From the NCBI GenBank assembly GCA_950295325.1, contig OX485803.1, positions 71,129,554 to 71,193,553 on the forward strand: 64,000 bases of DNA, read 5' to 3'. The notes beneath the pieces were generated by a model. That model saw only the letters and a list, made by a program, of their open reading frames with translations, did no database searches and was not told where the DNA came from. Source of the stretch: Polytrichum commune (Eukaryota > Streptophyta > Polytrichopsida > Polytrichales > Polytrichaceae). The first letter of the stretch is position 1, and each line of letters begins with the position of its first letter. Below, one piece after another: positions 34,714 through 44,680 of this stretch. A program made the position numbers and the translations under genes.

Positions 34714-35298
34714 CTACGAGGGCCTTGAGGATTCCGGCACTGGTTTAGGCACACGCTTGGGCCGTTCAGGAACGACTTGTTTTTTCTTATCTTTCCCCTT
34801 TCTGGCCTCTAGCAAGGCTCCATTTACTCTTGTTACATTGTTCAAGAGTCGTCCAAGCCGCTTACCCGTCCAAGGTGCATTACATGCATAGTCTTGGAAC
34901 TCCGTCTGGAGATTGAAGCAAGCCACATCTGTACTACCATTTTCACATTCATTTTTGTTGAATGGATGGTAAAATTTGTGCAAAATAAATGTTACTCGGT
35001 CTTCTTTCTTCTCAAGGTCTATTACTACATAGTCCCCTTGTGCCACTGCACACTCTACTATCCACGATTTAAGCTTTATCCACTTCTCAGCTTCATCTAT
35101 GTCTGTCTTCATTTGATATGCAAATCTAAGCACATATATTTCTTTCTCGTCCTTTTTTACCAGTACTGTCCAATTATCCACAATTTCATCTTGTGGCTTG
35201 TAATGGTCGTTGGGACTTATGTCTTTGATGGCTTCTGGTAGCGGAGGAATGAGAGCTTCTGCAAACATCTCAATTGCATGTCTCTTTTTAGATGCCAT
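34714..35298 (-). CDS. ORF upstream of ParB exon (possible PM 5' exon)
   Basis: MASKKRH start at 35298, directly after an acceptor-like TTTGCAG. The frame runs to a TAG at 34714-34716. It is about 194 residues: an acidic/hydrophobic middle and a basic, Pro-rich end (KKKQVVPERPKRVPKP). I recognise no domain. It may be the amino-terminal exon of the L2 PM gene. A GT at the end of the frame could pair with an AG inside the next ORF (near 34632) and keep the phase, giving an intron of about 85 nt, but the donor is poor. Otherwise it is a separate small gene. The R copy has a different, shorter region before its ParB domain. Confidence 0.5.
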   Translation of the reverse strand: MASKKRHAIEMFAEALIPPLPEAIKDISPNDHYKPQDEIVDNWTVLVKKDEKEIYVLRFAYQMKTDIDEAEKWIKLKSWIVECAVAQGDYVVIDLEKKEDRVTFILHKFYHPFNKNECENGSTDVACFNLQTEFQDYACNAPWTGKRLGRLLNNVTRVNGALLEARKGKDKKKQVVPERPKRVPKPVPESSRPS

Positions 35299-35351
35299 CT
35301 GCAAATGATAAGATAGATAAGTTAGAATTCTTGGCAAAAGATATAGATCAT

Positions 35352-36082
35352 ACTTTACGAACGCGCGTTCGTAAAGTTTTGCAAATTTTCTCAATTACAT
35401 TTTTTGATCCAAATGAAAAGATACATTTTTCCAAATACACATAACGCGTATATTATATACTCAAATATCTCTATAAGTTACAGACGCGCGTCCGTAAACT
35501 TCGCAAAGATAGTATGGTGTTATATATCTATGTATTCAAGTTACGGTTAATATTACTTCAAGAATGCACGAACGCGCTTCCGTAACCTCTGCACATATAT
35601 TATATATAGTTGATTCATAGGTCTTCCCAGTTTACGGACGCGCGTCCGTAAACTTTGGAAATATTTTAGATGGGAAATGTCTCTTCTATTTGCAAAATCT
35701 ATTGCATTTACGGACGTGCGTCCGTAAACTCTATACATATATTTTTTGAGAGTCTTGTTTCTCACGTACACAAAGATCCACAAAGTTTACGGACGCGCGT
35801 CCGTAAACTTTGAGTATTATAAAGGCTATTTAATAATGCCTAATATTACAATATTTGGCTTCGTTTGCGTAATATGTTGTTTGAGAGTCTTGTTTCTCAC
35901 CTATACAAAGATCCACAAAGTTTACGGACGCGCGTCCGTAAACTTTGAGGATTATAAAGGCTATTTTAATATGCCTAATATTATAATATTTGGCTTCGTT
36001 TGCGTAATATGTTGTTTGAGAGTCTTGTTTCTCACCTACACAAAGATCCACAAAGTTTACGGACGCGCGTCCGTAAACTTTG
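35352..36082. repeat. Array B1 of long perfect palindromes
   Basis: Seven or more copies of a palindrome whose arm is TTTACGGACGC. One at 35352-35377 is 26 bp, with paired changes in both arms (ACGAAC/GTTCGT). Another is at 35629-35654 (26 bp). A copy with an imperfect centre is at 35707-35728. Three copies of 32 bp, arm CAAAGTTTACGGACGC, are at 35781-35812, 35916-35947 and 36051-36082. The last three are part of a 135-bp tandem unit. Degenerate copies lie near 35478 and 35568. The array is upstream of the PM coding exons and probably in its leader or first introns. Confidence 0.95.
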
Positions 36083-36437
36083 AGGATTATAAAGGCTATT
36101 GTAATGTTTGCGTATTCTAATGTTTTCATTAATGCTCCGTGTTTTTCGGGACTTTACCTTGTCGTCCAATATGGTTTTGCCCTCCAAATAAGAATGCAAT
36201 CTTACTTCACTGCAATAGCAAACACTGCACTGCAGATTGACAACATAAGGCACTTTCAGAACACTGACATGTCCAAAACTAAATGATTCTTAGAATGTAG
36301 CCATAGACAAAGTACTAAACAAATTCAGAATTCCTTGAAACTGTAATCTCACATGCTCTCATGCTAACCTTAAGCCCTAAACCACAACAATCCAAAATTG
36401 CAATCATACAAAATGCAATTGCAATGTTCTAAAAAAC

Positions 36438-36499
36438 TTACCTTTCTAGAGTGTTTACTCCTAAACCACAACTAGCTGCTCCTGGTGCAGCTAATACCA
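36438..36499 (-). other. Candidate small exon upstream of PM (L2)
   Basis: 62 nt bounded by TTTGCAG on one side and AG|GTAAGT on the other, with an open frame (LVLAAPGAASCGLG...). Splice signals are good, but there is no homologous exon to confirm it. Confidence 0.3.
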
Positions 36500-36879
36500 A
36501 CTGCAAATGAACAATAAAATTGAGGTCAGAAACCTCTAGTAATTCAATGTGCACATGCATGATTCAACATTGAGAACTACTAAAAAAAAGTTGCTCATAA
36601 ATCAGATTCATGCAACACAAGTGAAAGGAAACTATTCATTTGTATGCAAAAAATATAATGAACTACATGGTGAAGCTACAACTGAAACCCTAATGAGCAA
36701 CATCTGAAACACTAATTACCCTTGCAACAACTGAAATCAACCACTGAACACAACCTAATGAGCAGTACCAAACAACAATGAGCATCCTAATGATCTAATG
36801 AGCAACAAGCAAGCAAGTACCAAGCAGAACTTATTAATGAGCTAATAAGCTAATGAGCAGCAAACAAAGAGAACTTACT

Positions 36880-37270
36880 CTAGCTCTGACGCGCGTCAGC
36901 AATTGACCAGCAAGAATGGGTTTTGAATTGTAAGGAAAGAGAAGCAATATCAGCAAGAGAAGCAAGAGAAGAGAGAGAAGAAAGTGAAGATAAGCAAGAG
37001 AAACAAGAGAGCAAAGAGAAGATAAGAGAGAAGGAAGCAAAAGCAAGAGAAGGAAACAAGAGCCGCAAGAGAAGGAAGCAAAAGCGCGAAGAGGATGGCA
37101 AAAGGGAGCTGGTGCACTTTGAAACCCTATAACCTTAAAGCAAGAGAAGCAAGAGCAAAGTAGAAGGAAAAGAAGCAAGAGAGGATAGAGAAGGAAAGGA
37201 AAGGAAAGACACGAAGAGCGATGGCGAAAGGGAGCTGGAGTACTTGGAACCCTAAAACAATGGCGTGCCT
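36880..37270. repeat. Purine-rich (AGAGAAGCAAG) tract with duplication
   Basis: Strand-biased GA-rich sequence. Two related segments of about 45 bp (37087-37132 and 37212-37259), each holding GGGAGCTGG and AACCCTA, show a local duplication. A 12-bp palindrome TGACGCGCGTCA lies at 36887-36898. The Leu/Ser/Phe-rich minus-strand ORFs here are by-products of the tract. It may be the 5' end or promoter region of the L2 PM gene. Confidence 0.5.
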
Positions 37271-40200
37271 CCACGTGTCCCTACCCCAAACGTCACGCCC
37301 AATCGCCGGCCTATACACTTACATGGCATCACCCTACTGGTCTATATTTGGTATTGAAATAGGGGTTTAATTTATACTTAGTTCGGTGATGTTATTATCA
37401 TATTATGTCATAATAACATCTTATGTTTATGCTAAGGCAAGTTAAAAGTCACACTAAATGTCACTCTAAATATAAAATGAGCCATCTCATTGCCTCTTCT
37501 CTTCACTTTTGATAATGAGTGAAATATTTATACGAGCTCTAGAAAGTATTCATTATTTTAGGAAATTATAGGGTGTGAGGTTGAGTAAATTATTATGTCA
37601 TTGTCAACAATTAAATGACATCAATAATAATAATAAAAGCATTTTGGAACTCCAAACAATGAGAGAAACTAACTACAATTTCTAGTGTGGCCTCTATGGA
37701 GAGTGGGGGAGCACCTTTCATTAAAACCTAGAATCACGTGCGTTCACTGCATACTCTAAAAACCCCCTAATATATACAAGTTATTTTTTGTGAAATGAAG
37801 TAATACACATACAATTGCAACAATAAATATACAAGCGACAATATGTATACACAAAAAAACATCCATTCATATATATTAGTCATTACTCGGGGGGGCAGTG
37901 TGTTAAAAAGATAAGGATATAGGGGGGTATTACTTTCAATTCTCTTATTTTTTTCACATGCTATCATTATATAAATTTCTACTTTGGGTTAATAGAAAAA
38001 TGGCTTGCATTACTTATAATTCCAAATTACCTATTATTCCATACCCTATACTACTTTAAAGATGTCCAGTGCCATTTTTGATACCCTATATTACTCTTAA
38101 GTCCATTTATAATTTTTTGCCCCCATGTTTTTAAAATACCCTATCATTTGTTCGCACGTATATTGCTACTCCAACCAATGACTGCCCCCCCCCCCTGAGA
38201 GTCATTAACATAAGTATACAAATGCAATTATTGTCTCTAAGTCTACCATGAAATGATCAATAAGATCATATGTCCACTTGTTGTTAGCCACTTTTGATAC
38301 CAACATAAACCAATCTCCACGTTTGATGGACAGTCCATCAAGTCAAATGGATCCCCATACTCCACCCAACGATTACCAAACTTCCTCCGCATCCTATAAA
38401 CTCTCCCAACAAACCAAACCTCATGAAAACTTATCCAATATATACACTTATGATATGTAGTATAGTAACAGTACCATACAAGTACAATTATTGTATACTT
38501 TTTAAAGGCCTTCCATATATGTACGTAACTATAAATTATAACATGTATACCATATGTATATGCAATACGGCAAGGTCCAAATCAATACCCCTCCTGTGCA
38601 CTCACGTATAACTCGTACATGTTTAATACAGTGCACCCCCCGAGCTATGGAGGGGACTCTATATTTCGAGAATAGTAATAATATTCAATAAAAGGATGTC
38701 TTGTTGATTAACTTCAGTATAAGAATTCTTTTTCTTCTCAAAGGTGGGATTCAAATGCAATTGGGGCAATATACCAATTGGCCACAAATTCTCATGAAAC
38801 TTTGCCAAGAAATACTTGTGAATCCCTCAATTATCGCAATAAGTTGTGAAACGCAATTAACAAAACCGAAACATCGAGATATGGGGTGAATTCATATGCT
38901 TGTAATACCTTAAACAACATTACGGATTAATTCAATCCCTCCACACATAGGTCTAAGCTTGTATTAAAACAAAATGCATGGGTATGTGTTGAATGTACAT
39001 CCCTCTTGTACATTAAACAACCTTTGGGATCCATCCAATCCTTCCACACATAGGCCTCAGCTTGTATTATCGCTTATAAGTAGTAGCAAACTTGTTTATA
39101 TTTGGAGTTTTCTTTCGGTGGTGAGTTGTGTTTAGGACTCGATTATAGAATACCAATATACGATCTTCAAAACCTTTCATCAAAAGTATATGTTTAAAGC
39201 AAATGGTTTAAAGCCAAAGAAAGATTTAAAAAAATGAAAGGTAAGGTTACCCCTAAATTTGCTTCACATTTGAAATGTTTATGGTTTTATTTTACAAAAT
39301 TTAAAGGTAGTCATATAGTTTTGAATTACTTCCACTTAAGGCTACACATGTATTGGGAGTTATTCAGTTAACCATGCGTACCGTATGTCGTCGTGTTTGT
39401 TCAGGAGTGGGCGGTTATAGGGTATAGGGTATAGGGTATAGGGTATAGTGTTTAGGGTTTAGGGTTTAGGGTTTAGGGTACCACGTATGAACTAATGAGA
39501 GTATCCCCCTTCTGTCACCAACTAAAAATTGCTTGCCTTTATAATATTTGGATACCCTACCCGCCCCTTCTCTCCATTATGCTTTGTTGGGCTCATAATG
39601 TTACTTAGAACAACAACTGCTATTGTTTGAGTCATTACTGTAGATAATGTACATGGGGTACTAAAAATTGTTTTTTGTCTCACGTATAGTACATTAAGAA
39701 TGCTAGTATTAGTTTTTTTGAAAAAAATGTTGATGTATTGAAGGGGGCCCTAAGGTTAAGAGAGGAAATTGAGAATATTGATTTTAAAGCAACCCATAGT
39801 ACCTATGACAATAGATGTGCTACTTTCATGGCATCTAGGCGCTCAAAGTTTGTGTACGTATTAATACAATTATGTATAGGTGTGTAAAAGTGGGTAAATT
39901 AAACGGGTTGGATGGTAGGGTGGTGGCAAATGTAATTACTAGTTTAAATGCTAGATGAGAGGAGATAACATGATATTGGAGTGAATATCATTACATCGTA
40001 TGCAAAACAATAAAATAGATGCTAGTTTAATTTTGAATGACACGTATTTTTATACTCCATGTACTATTGTTGTTGTTGTGGTTGATGTTTCACACGACAC
40101 TATAATTTTCTGTCTCCTAGTTCTACAATGACCTCTCAATATTAGGTACTTCAATATTATAAACCACACCTCAACAATGTTCAATGCTCATATATTATTA

Positions 40201-40690
40201 GCCAATTTTCTTTGTTGTCCACCATAAATACGTAGATGCCTTTTGCTTTGTCATTATGTGGACTCATGATCTATGCATTTTGTCCACTATGAATACACAT
40301 TCCATTGTAAGGCTGGCACACGGAATGTAGTAATGTTAGGTTTTTATTTATAGGACGTAGTTGGTGGCTAGTATCCTATGTTGGAAAACGGATCCAAGGG
40401 AAACGATCAGTACTTAAGGGGACACCCCTCCACCAAGGGAGTCTTTTTGCATCTCAGATGTGGGTTGCGTTGCTTGGACCCTTGTAGTGTTCTGGATGTT
40501 TATTTCGTGCAGGTACAGATCCTATTGCAATGGACCTTTTATACCTTAAACACTAAATTCCAAGCCATAAACCCATTAGTGGAGCCAATTTTTATGTGGA
40601 TTGCACTGTCTGGATCCTTATAGTGATTGATTTTTGTTTATGGCAAGTATCGTTCCTGGTGAAATGGTCCTATTATGGCGCCGCAAATTA
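37271..40690. other. 3.4 kb AT-rich region without genes
   Basis: I see no supported gene. Local features are a 10-C run near 38187, a diverged direct repeat of about 60 bp (about 38911-38975 and 39011-39075, sharing CCACACATAGG), the telomere-like tract at 39415-39480, and a diverged tandem duplication of about 140 bp at 40440-40680 (GTGGGTTGCGTTGC... against GTGGATTGCACTG...). Confidence 0.5.
39415..39480 (+). repeat. Interstitial telomere-like repeats
   Basis: Four consecutive TTTAGGG units at the right, preceded by about five TATAGGG-type units. TTTAGGG is the usual plant telomere repeat. The tract is too short for a real telomere and lies inside AT-rich DNA. Confidence 0.9.
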
Positions 40691-40693
40691 CGG

Positions 40694-41285
40694 AGGTTTA
40701 CGGACATGTGTCCGTAAACCTTAAACCTCTTGCTTGGTTGGATATCTATTGCTGTGAGAATTGTACTTGAGCTATTTCATGTACATTGAGGTTTACGGAC
40801 GCGCGTCCGTAAACCTTAAACCTCTTGCTTGATTGGATATGTATTGCTGTGAGAATTATACTTTAGCTATTTCATGTACATTGAGGTTTACGGACGCGCG
40901 TCCGTAAACCTTAAACCTCTTGCTTGATTGGATATCTATTGCTGTGAGAATTATACTTTAGCTATTTCATGTACATTGAGGTTTACGGACGCGCGTCCGT
41001 AAACCTTAAACCTCTTGCTTGATTGGATATCTATTGCTGTGAGAATTATACTTCAGCTATTTCATGTACATTGAGGTTTACGGACGCGCGTCCGTAAACC
41101 TTAAACCTTTTTGTTCCATTGTTCGGTATTGCACCTGAGCTGACATCATGACCACTTGCCATGTATAATATACCAACGAGACTGTATTGTCATGAAAATT
41201 TTCTGACTCACGTACAGTAACCTAAATCTATTTGTGCTAGTATTGAGGTCCAGAGAGGTTTACGGACGCGCGTCTGTAAACCCAC
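40694..41285. repeat. Array B2 of family-B palindromes
   Basis: Four 28-bp perfect palindromes with arm AGGTTTACGGACGC lie at 40789-40816, 40884-40911, 40979-41006 and 41074-41101, in a 95-bp tandem unit. A fifth at 40694-40721 has an imperfect centre (GACATGTGTC), and a copy near 41256 has one arm mutated. Weaker relatives continue to about 41790 (near 41570, 41650, 41770). The core is the same as in B1, but the outer flanks differ (AGG/CCT instead of CAAAG/CTTTG) while staying complementary. Confidence 0.95.
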
Positions 41286-41935
41286 CAACCTTTGGTTCCA
41301 TAGTTTTCACCATGTGCCATGTAGAATATTACATTGAGACTGTACGGTCAATGGAGGTATAAGATCCCTAAACCCTAAACTTACATCACCCTATGTGTCA
41401 TAGTATAATATTTTGACATTGATAAAACACAGTAGGAAGCGCGTATGTTAACCTCTTCTAATTCATAATCGTCAGGCCTGGGTATACATGTCCGTGGCAC
41501 CTAGACATCTTGGTTCCCTAAACCTCTGTGTGTCTAGGACGCATTGTGTGTCTTTGACATTCGGATGTTTGCGGACGCACGTCCGTATACTAATGTTGTA
41601 TAGTTTGCGAAAACATTTGCGCATGATATTGACCTCTTTGACCACGAAGAGATTTACGGGTGCGCGCCCATAAAACTGTCATGTTTTTGTTGTCTGGACC
41701 TTTCCGCCGACTATGAACAAATAAAGACATCTGTATGCGCGTGTTTGCACTGATAATGTTGTTACATGGAGATATACGTACGCGCGTTCATATACCAATG
41801 TGTCTTTGTTTCCAGGTCATGAAATCCACTATTGTTCATATTGTGTTTCATTGACAATAAGTATTAGGACTATCCATGACATTTATTGAATGGGATATTT
41901 TGACATACTCTTCATGTGGATCACTTGTAGTGGCC

Positions 41936-42055
41936 ATGGATTCCAACATCAATGATAGTGCATTCGAGTTCTCTTCGGAAGCGTCAAGCTATGCTAGCGA
42001 ATTTGAAGGTGTCATGGAACATGAAACTACAATAACACTATATTCGTTAAATTGA
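41936..42055 (+). other. Short acidic ORF abutting unit R boundary
   Basis: A 39-codon frame, MDSNINDSAFEFSSEASSYA..., after an acceptor-like TTGTAG. Its acidic/Ser-rich make-up resembles the last exon of the R PM gene (63431-63710). It could be the terminal exon of another PM copy, to which array B2 would then belong. Its last codons lie within the sequence shared with 28501, so it appears cut by the start of unit R. Very short; tentative. Confidence 0.3.
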
Positions 42056-42080
42056 GACTTTTTGGGCATTTTGAGACATT
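42032..42080 (+). other. Boundary of unit R (shared with L2)
   Basis: AACACTATATTCGTTAAA then TTGAGACTTTTTG and ATTTTGAGAC, matching 28501-28547. On the inner side both units next carry minus-strand gene A. On the outer side the sequences are unrelated. Confidence 0.5.
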
Positions 42081-42180
42081 CACAGAAATAAGAACAAGGA
42101 TAAATGGAACACGTATTGGAGAAAGTTGTAAGATGCAAACACTTTGAAGCGGGTGTTTAGAACAAGAACCCCATTAATAA

Positions 42181-42432
42181 CTCATATTTGGGATTGTTTA
42201 GGGCGGGCAATCCAAACCTTAGGCCAAGTTGAAGGGGAAATCTTAAAACATTCATATTATCGCACAAAAACTTGTATGAATATGGTTTAGGTAGGGCAAT
42301 CCAAACCATAGATCATATTGAAGGGGAAATATGTGAACCAATATAATATAACATACAAAATATTCCAAACTCATATTTGTGATGGTTTAGGTAGGGCAAT
42401 CCAAACCTTAGACCATATGGAAGGGGAAATCA
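42181..42432. repeat. Three tandem copies around GGGCAATCCAAACC
   Basis: Units at about 42181-42245, 42260-42330 and 42366-42432 share CATATT..G..GGTTTAGGTAGGGC and AATCCAAACC, then GAAGGGGAAAT. The word GGTTTAGG...AATCCAAACC is a short inverted repeat. It lies downstream of gene A. Confidence 0.8.
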
Positions 42433-42572
42433 TGTGACACTTATATTATTGCAAAAAAAAACATATAAAGTGTGGCATGTAAAATGCATAGCATGCTAAC
42501 ACCACACATCCATTGGATAGTGCGACCCAAAATGTTCTTGCCTATGGCCCAAAACCCTACGCCTACTATGGC

Positions 42573-43392
42573 CTATCTAGCCTCGGAGACTACCTCTTTT
42601 TCTTTTGCTTCATTTTCTTTTGCTTTTTTTACTTTTGCCTCTTTTTCTTTTGCCTCTTTTTCTTTTGCTGCGGCTTCTTTTGCTCGCATTGCTTCAACAT
42701 TCCTGAAAATCTCCGCCCCGCGACTATAGCCATTCTTGGGGTGACCGCCATCAAAAACACATTTTGGATTCCGTCGGCCGCCCGAATTATACGACGAAGA
42801 ATTCGAATACGATGAAGTGGACTGTCTTGCATTTCTGGTCATGGAGTAGAAACGCTCCAACTCGACGGACGCACTAGCCCGCATAGGTTTACGGGTGGGA
42901 GCAACCTGCAACGCGTCAATGCAAGAACACATGTGTTAGTTTAGGGAGGAAGACCCAAACGTGTCACACGTTCAATTTTTAAGTGCGGGATGATTGTAAT
43001 GCGCGGTTAACCATGTTTTGGGGGGGGGGGGGGTTCACCTTGTCACCGGGGGCGTTCCCGTCGGAGTTGGCGAGGAGGGGCAAGGCGTCCCGCAAAGGGA
43101 TAGGAAGGGTGCCACTCTTCGTGGGCCGAGCGTCCATCCGCAGCCGCCGTTGAGGTGTAATACTGCCGCCGGGCCGAGAGGGGGACGTCCGGATGCATTT
43201 GCGATTTATGCCCTTGAGCGGCGACGGGGACAGAGATGGCCGGAAGATTTGCTTGGGTGGGGGGCTATCGACGACGCCGACGTTGATAGGCTCCTTGGAG
43301 TAGTCGATGGTGGACGCGGCATCGTAGACGGTCTCGTAGAAGAAGCTCCCCAAGTTTGATTCGCTGACGATCTCAATCGAGGGCTCCAAACG
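42573..43392 (-). CDS. Gene A, R copy (unknown, two exons visible)
   Basis: Exon n is 43392-about 43039 (acceptor with a T-rich tract, TTTTTTGCGCCAG; donor AAG|GTGAAC). Exon n+1 is about 42905-42573 (acceptor TTGCAG). The junction is phase 0, as in the L2 copy. Shared motifs in order are AASTIDYSKE, GVVDSPPPK, SPSPL, RRLRMD, then GYSRGAEIFRNVEAMRAKE and a long Ala/Lys/Glu helix. A start codon is not visible at the exon head, so an upstream exon probably exists between 43400 and 43900. An 18-G run lies just inside the intron at about 43021-43038. It is divergent from gene B. Function is unknown. Confidence 0.6.
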
Positions 43393-43973
43393 CTGGCGCA
43401 AAAAAGGAAACAAAACAAAACCCAAGGGGAGGGGGGGAGGGGGACGAGACTTGTATGCGAGCGTAGAGCGGAGAGCGGAGAGCAGAGAGCGTAGATTTGG
43501 AGAGCGGAGAGCGTAGATGAGACAAAAATAGTAAACTTGTTAGACTAAAATTAGGATTTTCAAAAACAGACAAGAATATATTTGGAATAATCTAGAATCT
43601 GCCAATAATAGTAAAAAATTTGGACCTATTTCCGTGGGATGTATAGGTCATAAAATTTAAAATATGGCCCTGAATTTGGAATGGTCTCATTAAGTTTGGA
43701 AACCGTGAGGTGGTTGAATTATTAAAACCAAGGATGATCACAAGAAAAAATCAATGAAAATGGATTTTCGGAGATTGGTATAATTGAAGAATGAGTCAAT
43801 CAAAATACAAATGAATCAAAATAATGAACTTCCTTCGTTTTCATTCATCACTTTGTTCTTTGTCTTATATGTGAGTCTACTCTATAGCTTGGACTTTAGC
43901 AGTTATCGTATGTGGCCGAATAGATAATATATTGGACTCATACCCAACATCATTGTATATACACTTGCATACA

Positions 43974-44444
43974 ATGGGTGATGAGAGAGATGTGTTTGTT
44001 GGATTAGGATGGGAGAAGGAAATTAGGAGTCTAGCAGATCCTCATATTCCGGCTAATTTATCGCCGGAATTTTTGTTTGCTGCTGGAAATCGAAGTAGTG
44101 ATGACTACGACCTGACTCCATTTTCGCAGTCTACACAAGCATGGAGGTGGAGGACGCGGGAGGAGCAAAAACAACGTGAGCAAAAAGAAAAGAGGCAGGA
44201 AGATGTCCCGGAGAAGGACGCTGATTTGGATGAAGACAAATCGAACGAAACGGAGGAGGAGGAGGTGAAGGTTGTAGGGGAATCTTCGAAGTCTCTTTCA
44301 TTTCGCGAACGGATGAGAGCCTTGCCGCCGCATCAACTGCCGTTGAAGGATCGAAAGAGAGATAAGACAGTTTCTTATATGGATTTGCTTAGACCGGGTC
44401 CACCTCCCTCGGATTCATCCAAGAAGTATGTGAAACGGAAATAG
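43974..44444 (+). CDS. Gene B, small acidic/basic protein (R)
   Basis: 156 residues from MGDERDVFVG (43974); a longer in-frame start at 43932 is less likely. The N-terminal part has a hydrophobic GLGWEKEI motif and a LSPEFLFAAGN segment. The middle is a charged helix (EEQKQREQKEKRQ then a Glu run), and the end is basic and Pro-rich (RPGPPPSDSSKKYVKRK). No known domain. It is convergent with the transposase, about 236 bp away, and divergent from gene A. There is no counterpart in L1 or L2. An intact frame in a unit whose other genes are broken hints at recent decay or at function. Confidence 0.5.
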   Translation: MGDERDVFVGLGWEKEIRSLADPHIPANLSPEFLFAAGNRSSDDYDLTPFSQSTQAWRWRTREEQKQREQKEKRQEDVPEKDADLDEDKSNETEEEEVKVVGESSKSLSFRERMRALPPHQLPLKDRKRDKTVSYMDLLRPGPPPSDSSKKYVKRK

Positions 44445-44680
44445 AGTTGATAGACATAGGAAGCATTGTAATCATACCTTTATTATATCAATCAATTATT
44501 GCAATTGGTTTTGGCGGTGATGGTTCTTGGAAATGAGGGATTCGGAAGAGATAAGAGTACACAAAATGTAGTGAACTATGAAAGGAACATGGTTGAAAGA
44601 GGTGTGTCCAAATTCGATGACTCGAATTTTGAGTGGACACCGTCCATTGAAAAGAATCTAGGATGTTTGTAGGTTGCCTC

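Noticed and set aside
36834..37318. 146-residue Leu/Ser/Phe-rich minus-strand ORF
   Set aside because: Translation of a GA-rich strand-biased tract; low complexity only.
38278..38889. ORFs of about 60 residues in the AT-rich region, and 40378-40623
   Set aside because: No domain, no conserved copy, and expected by chance; the last overlaps a diverged tandem duplication.
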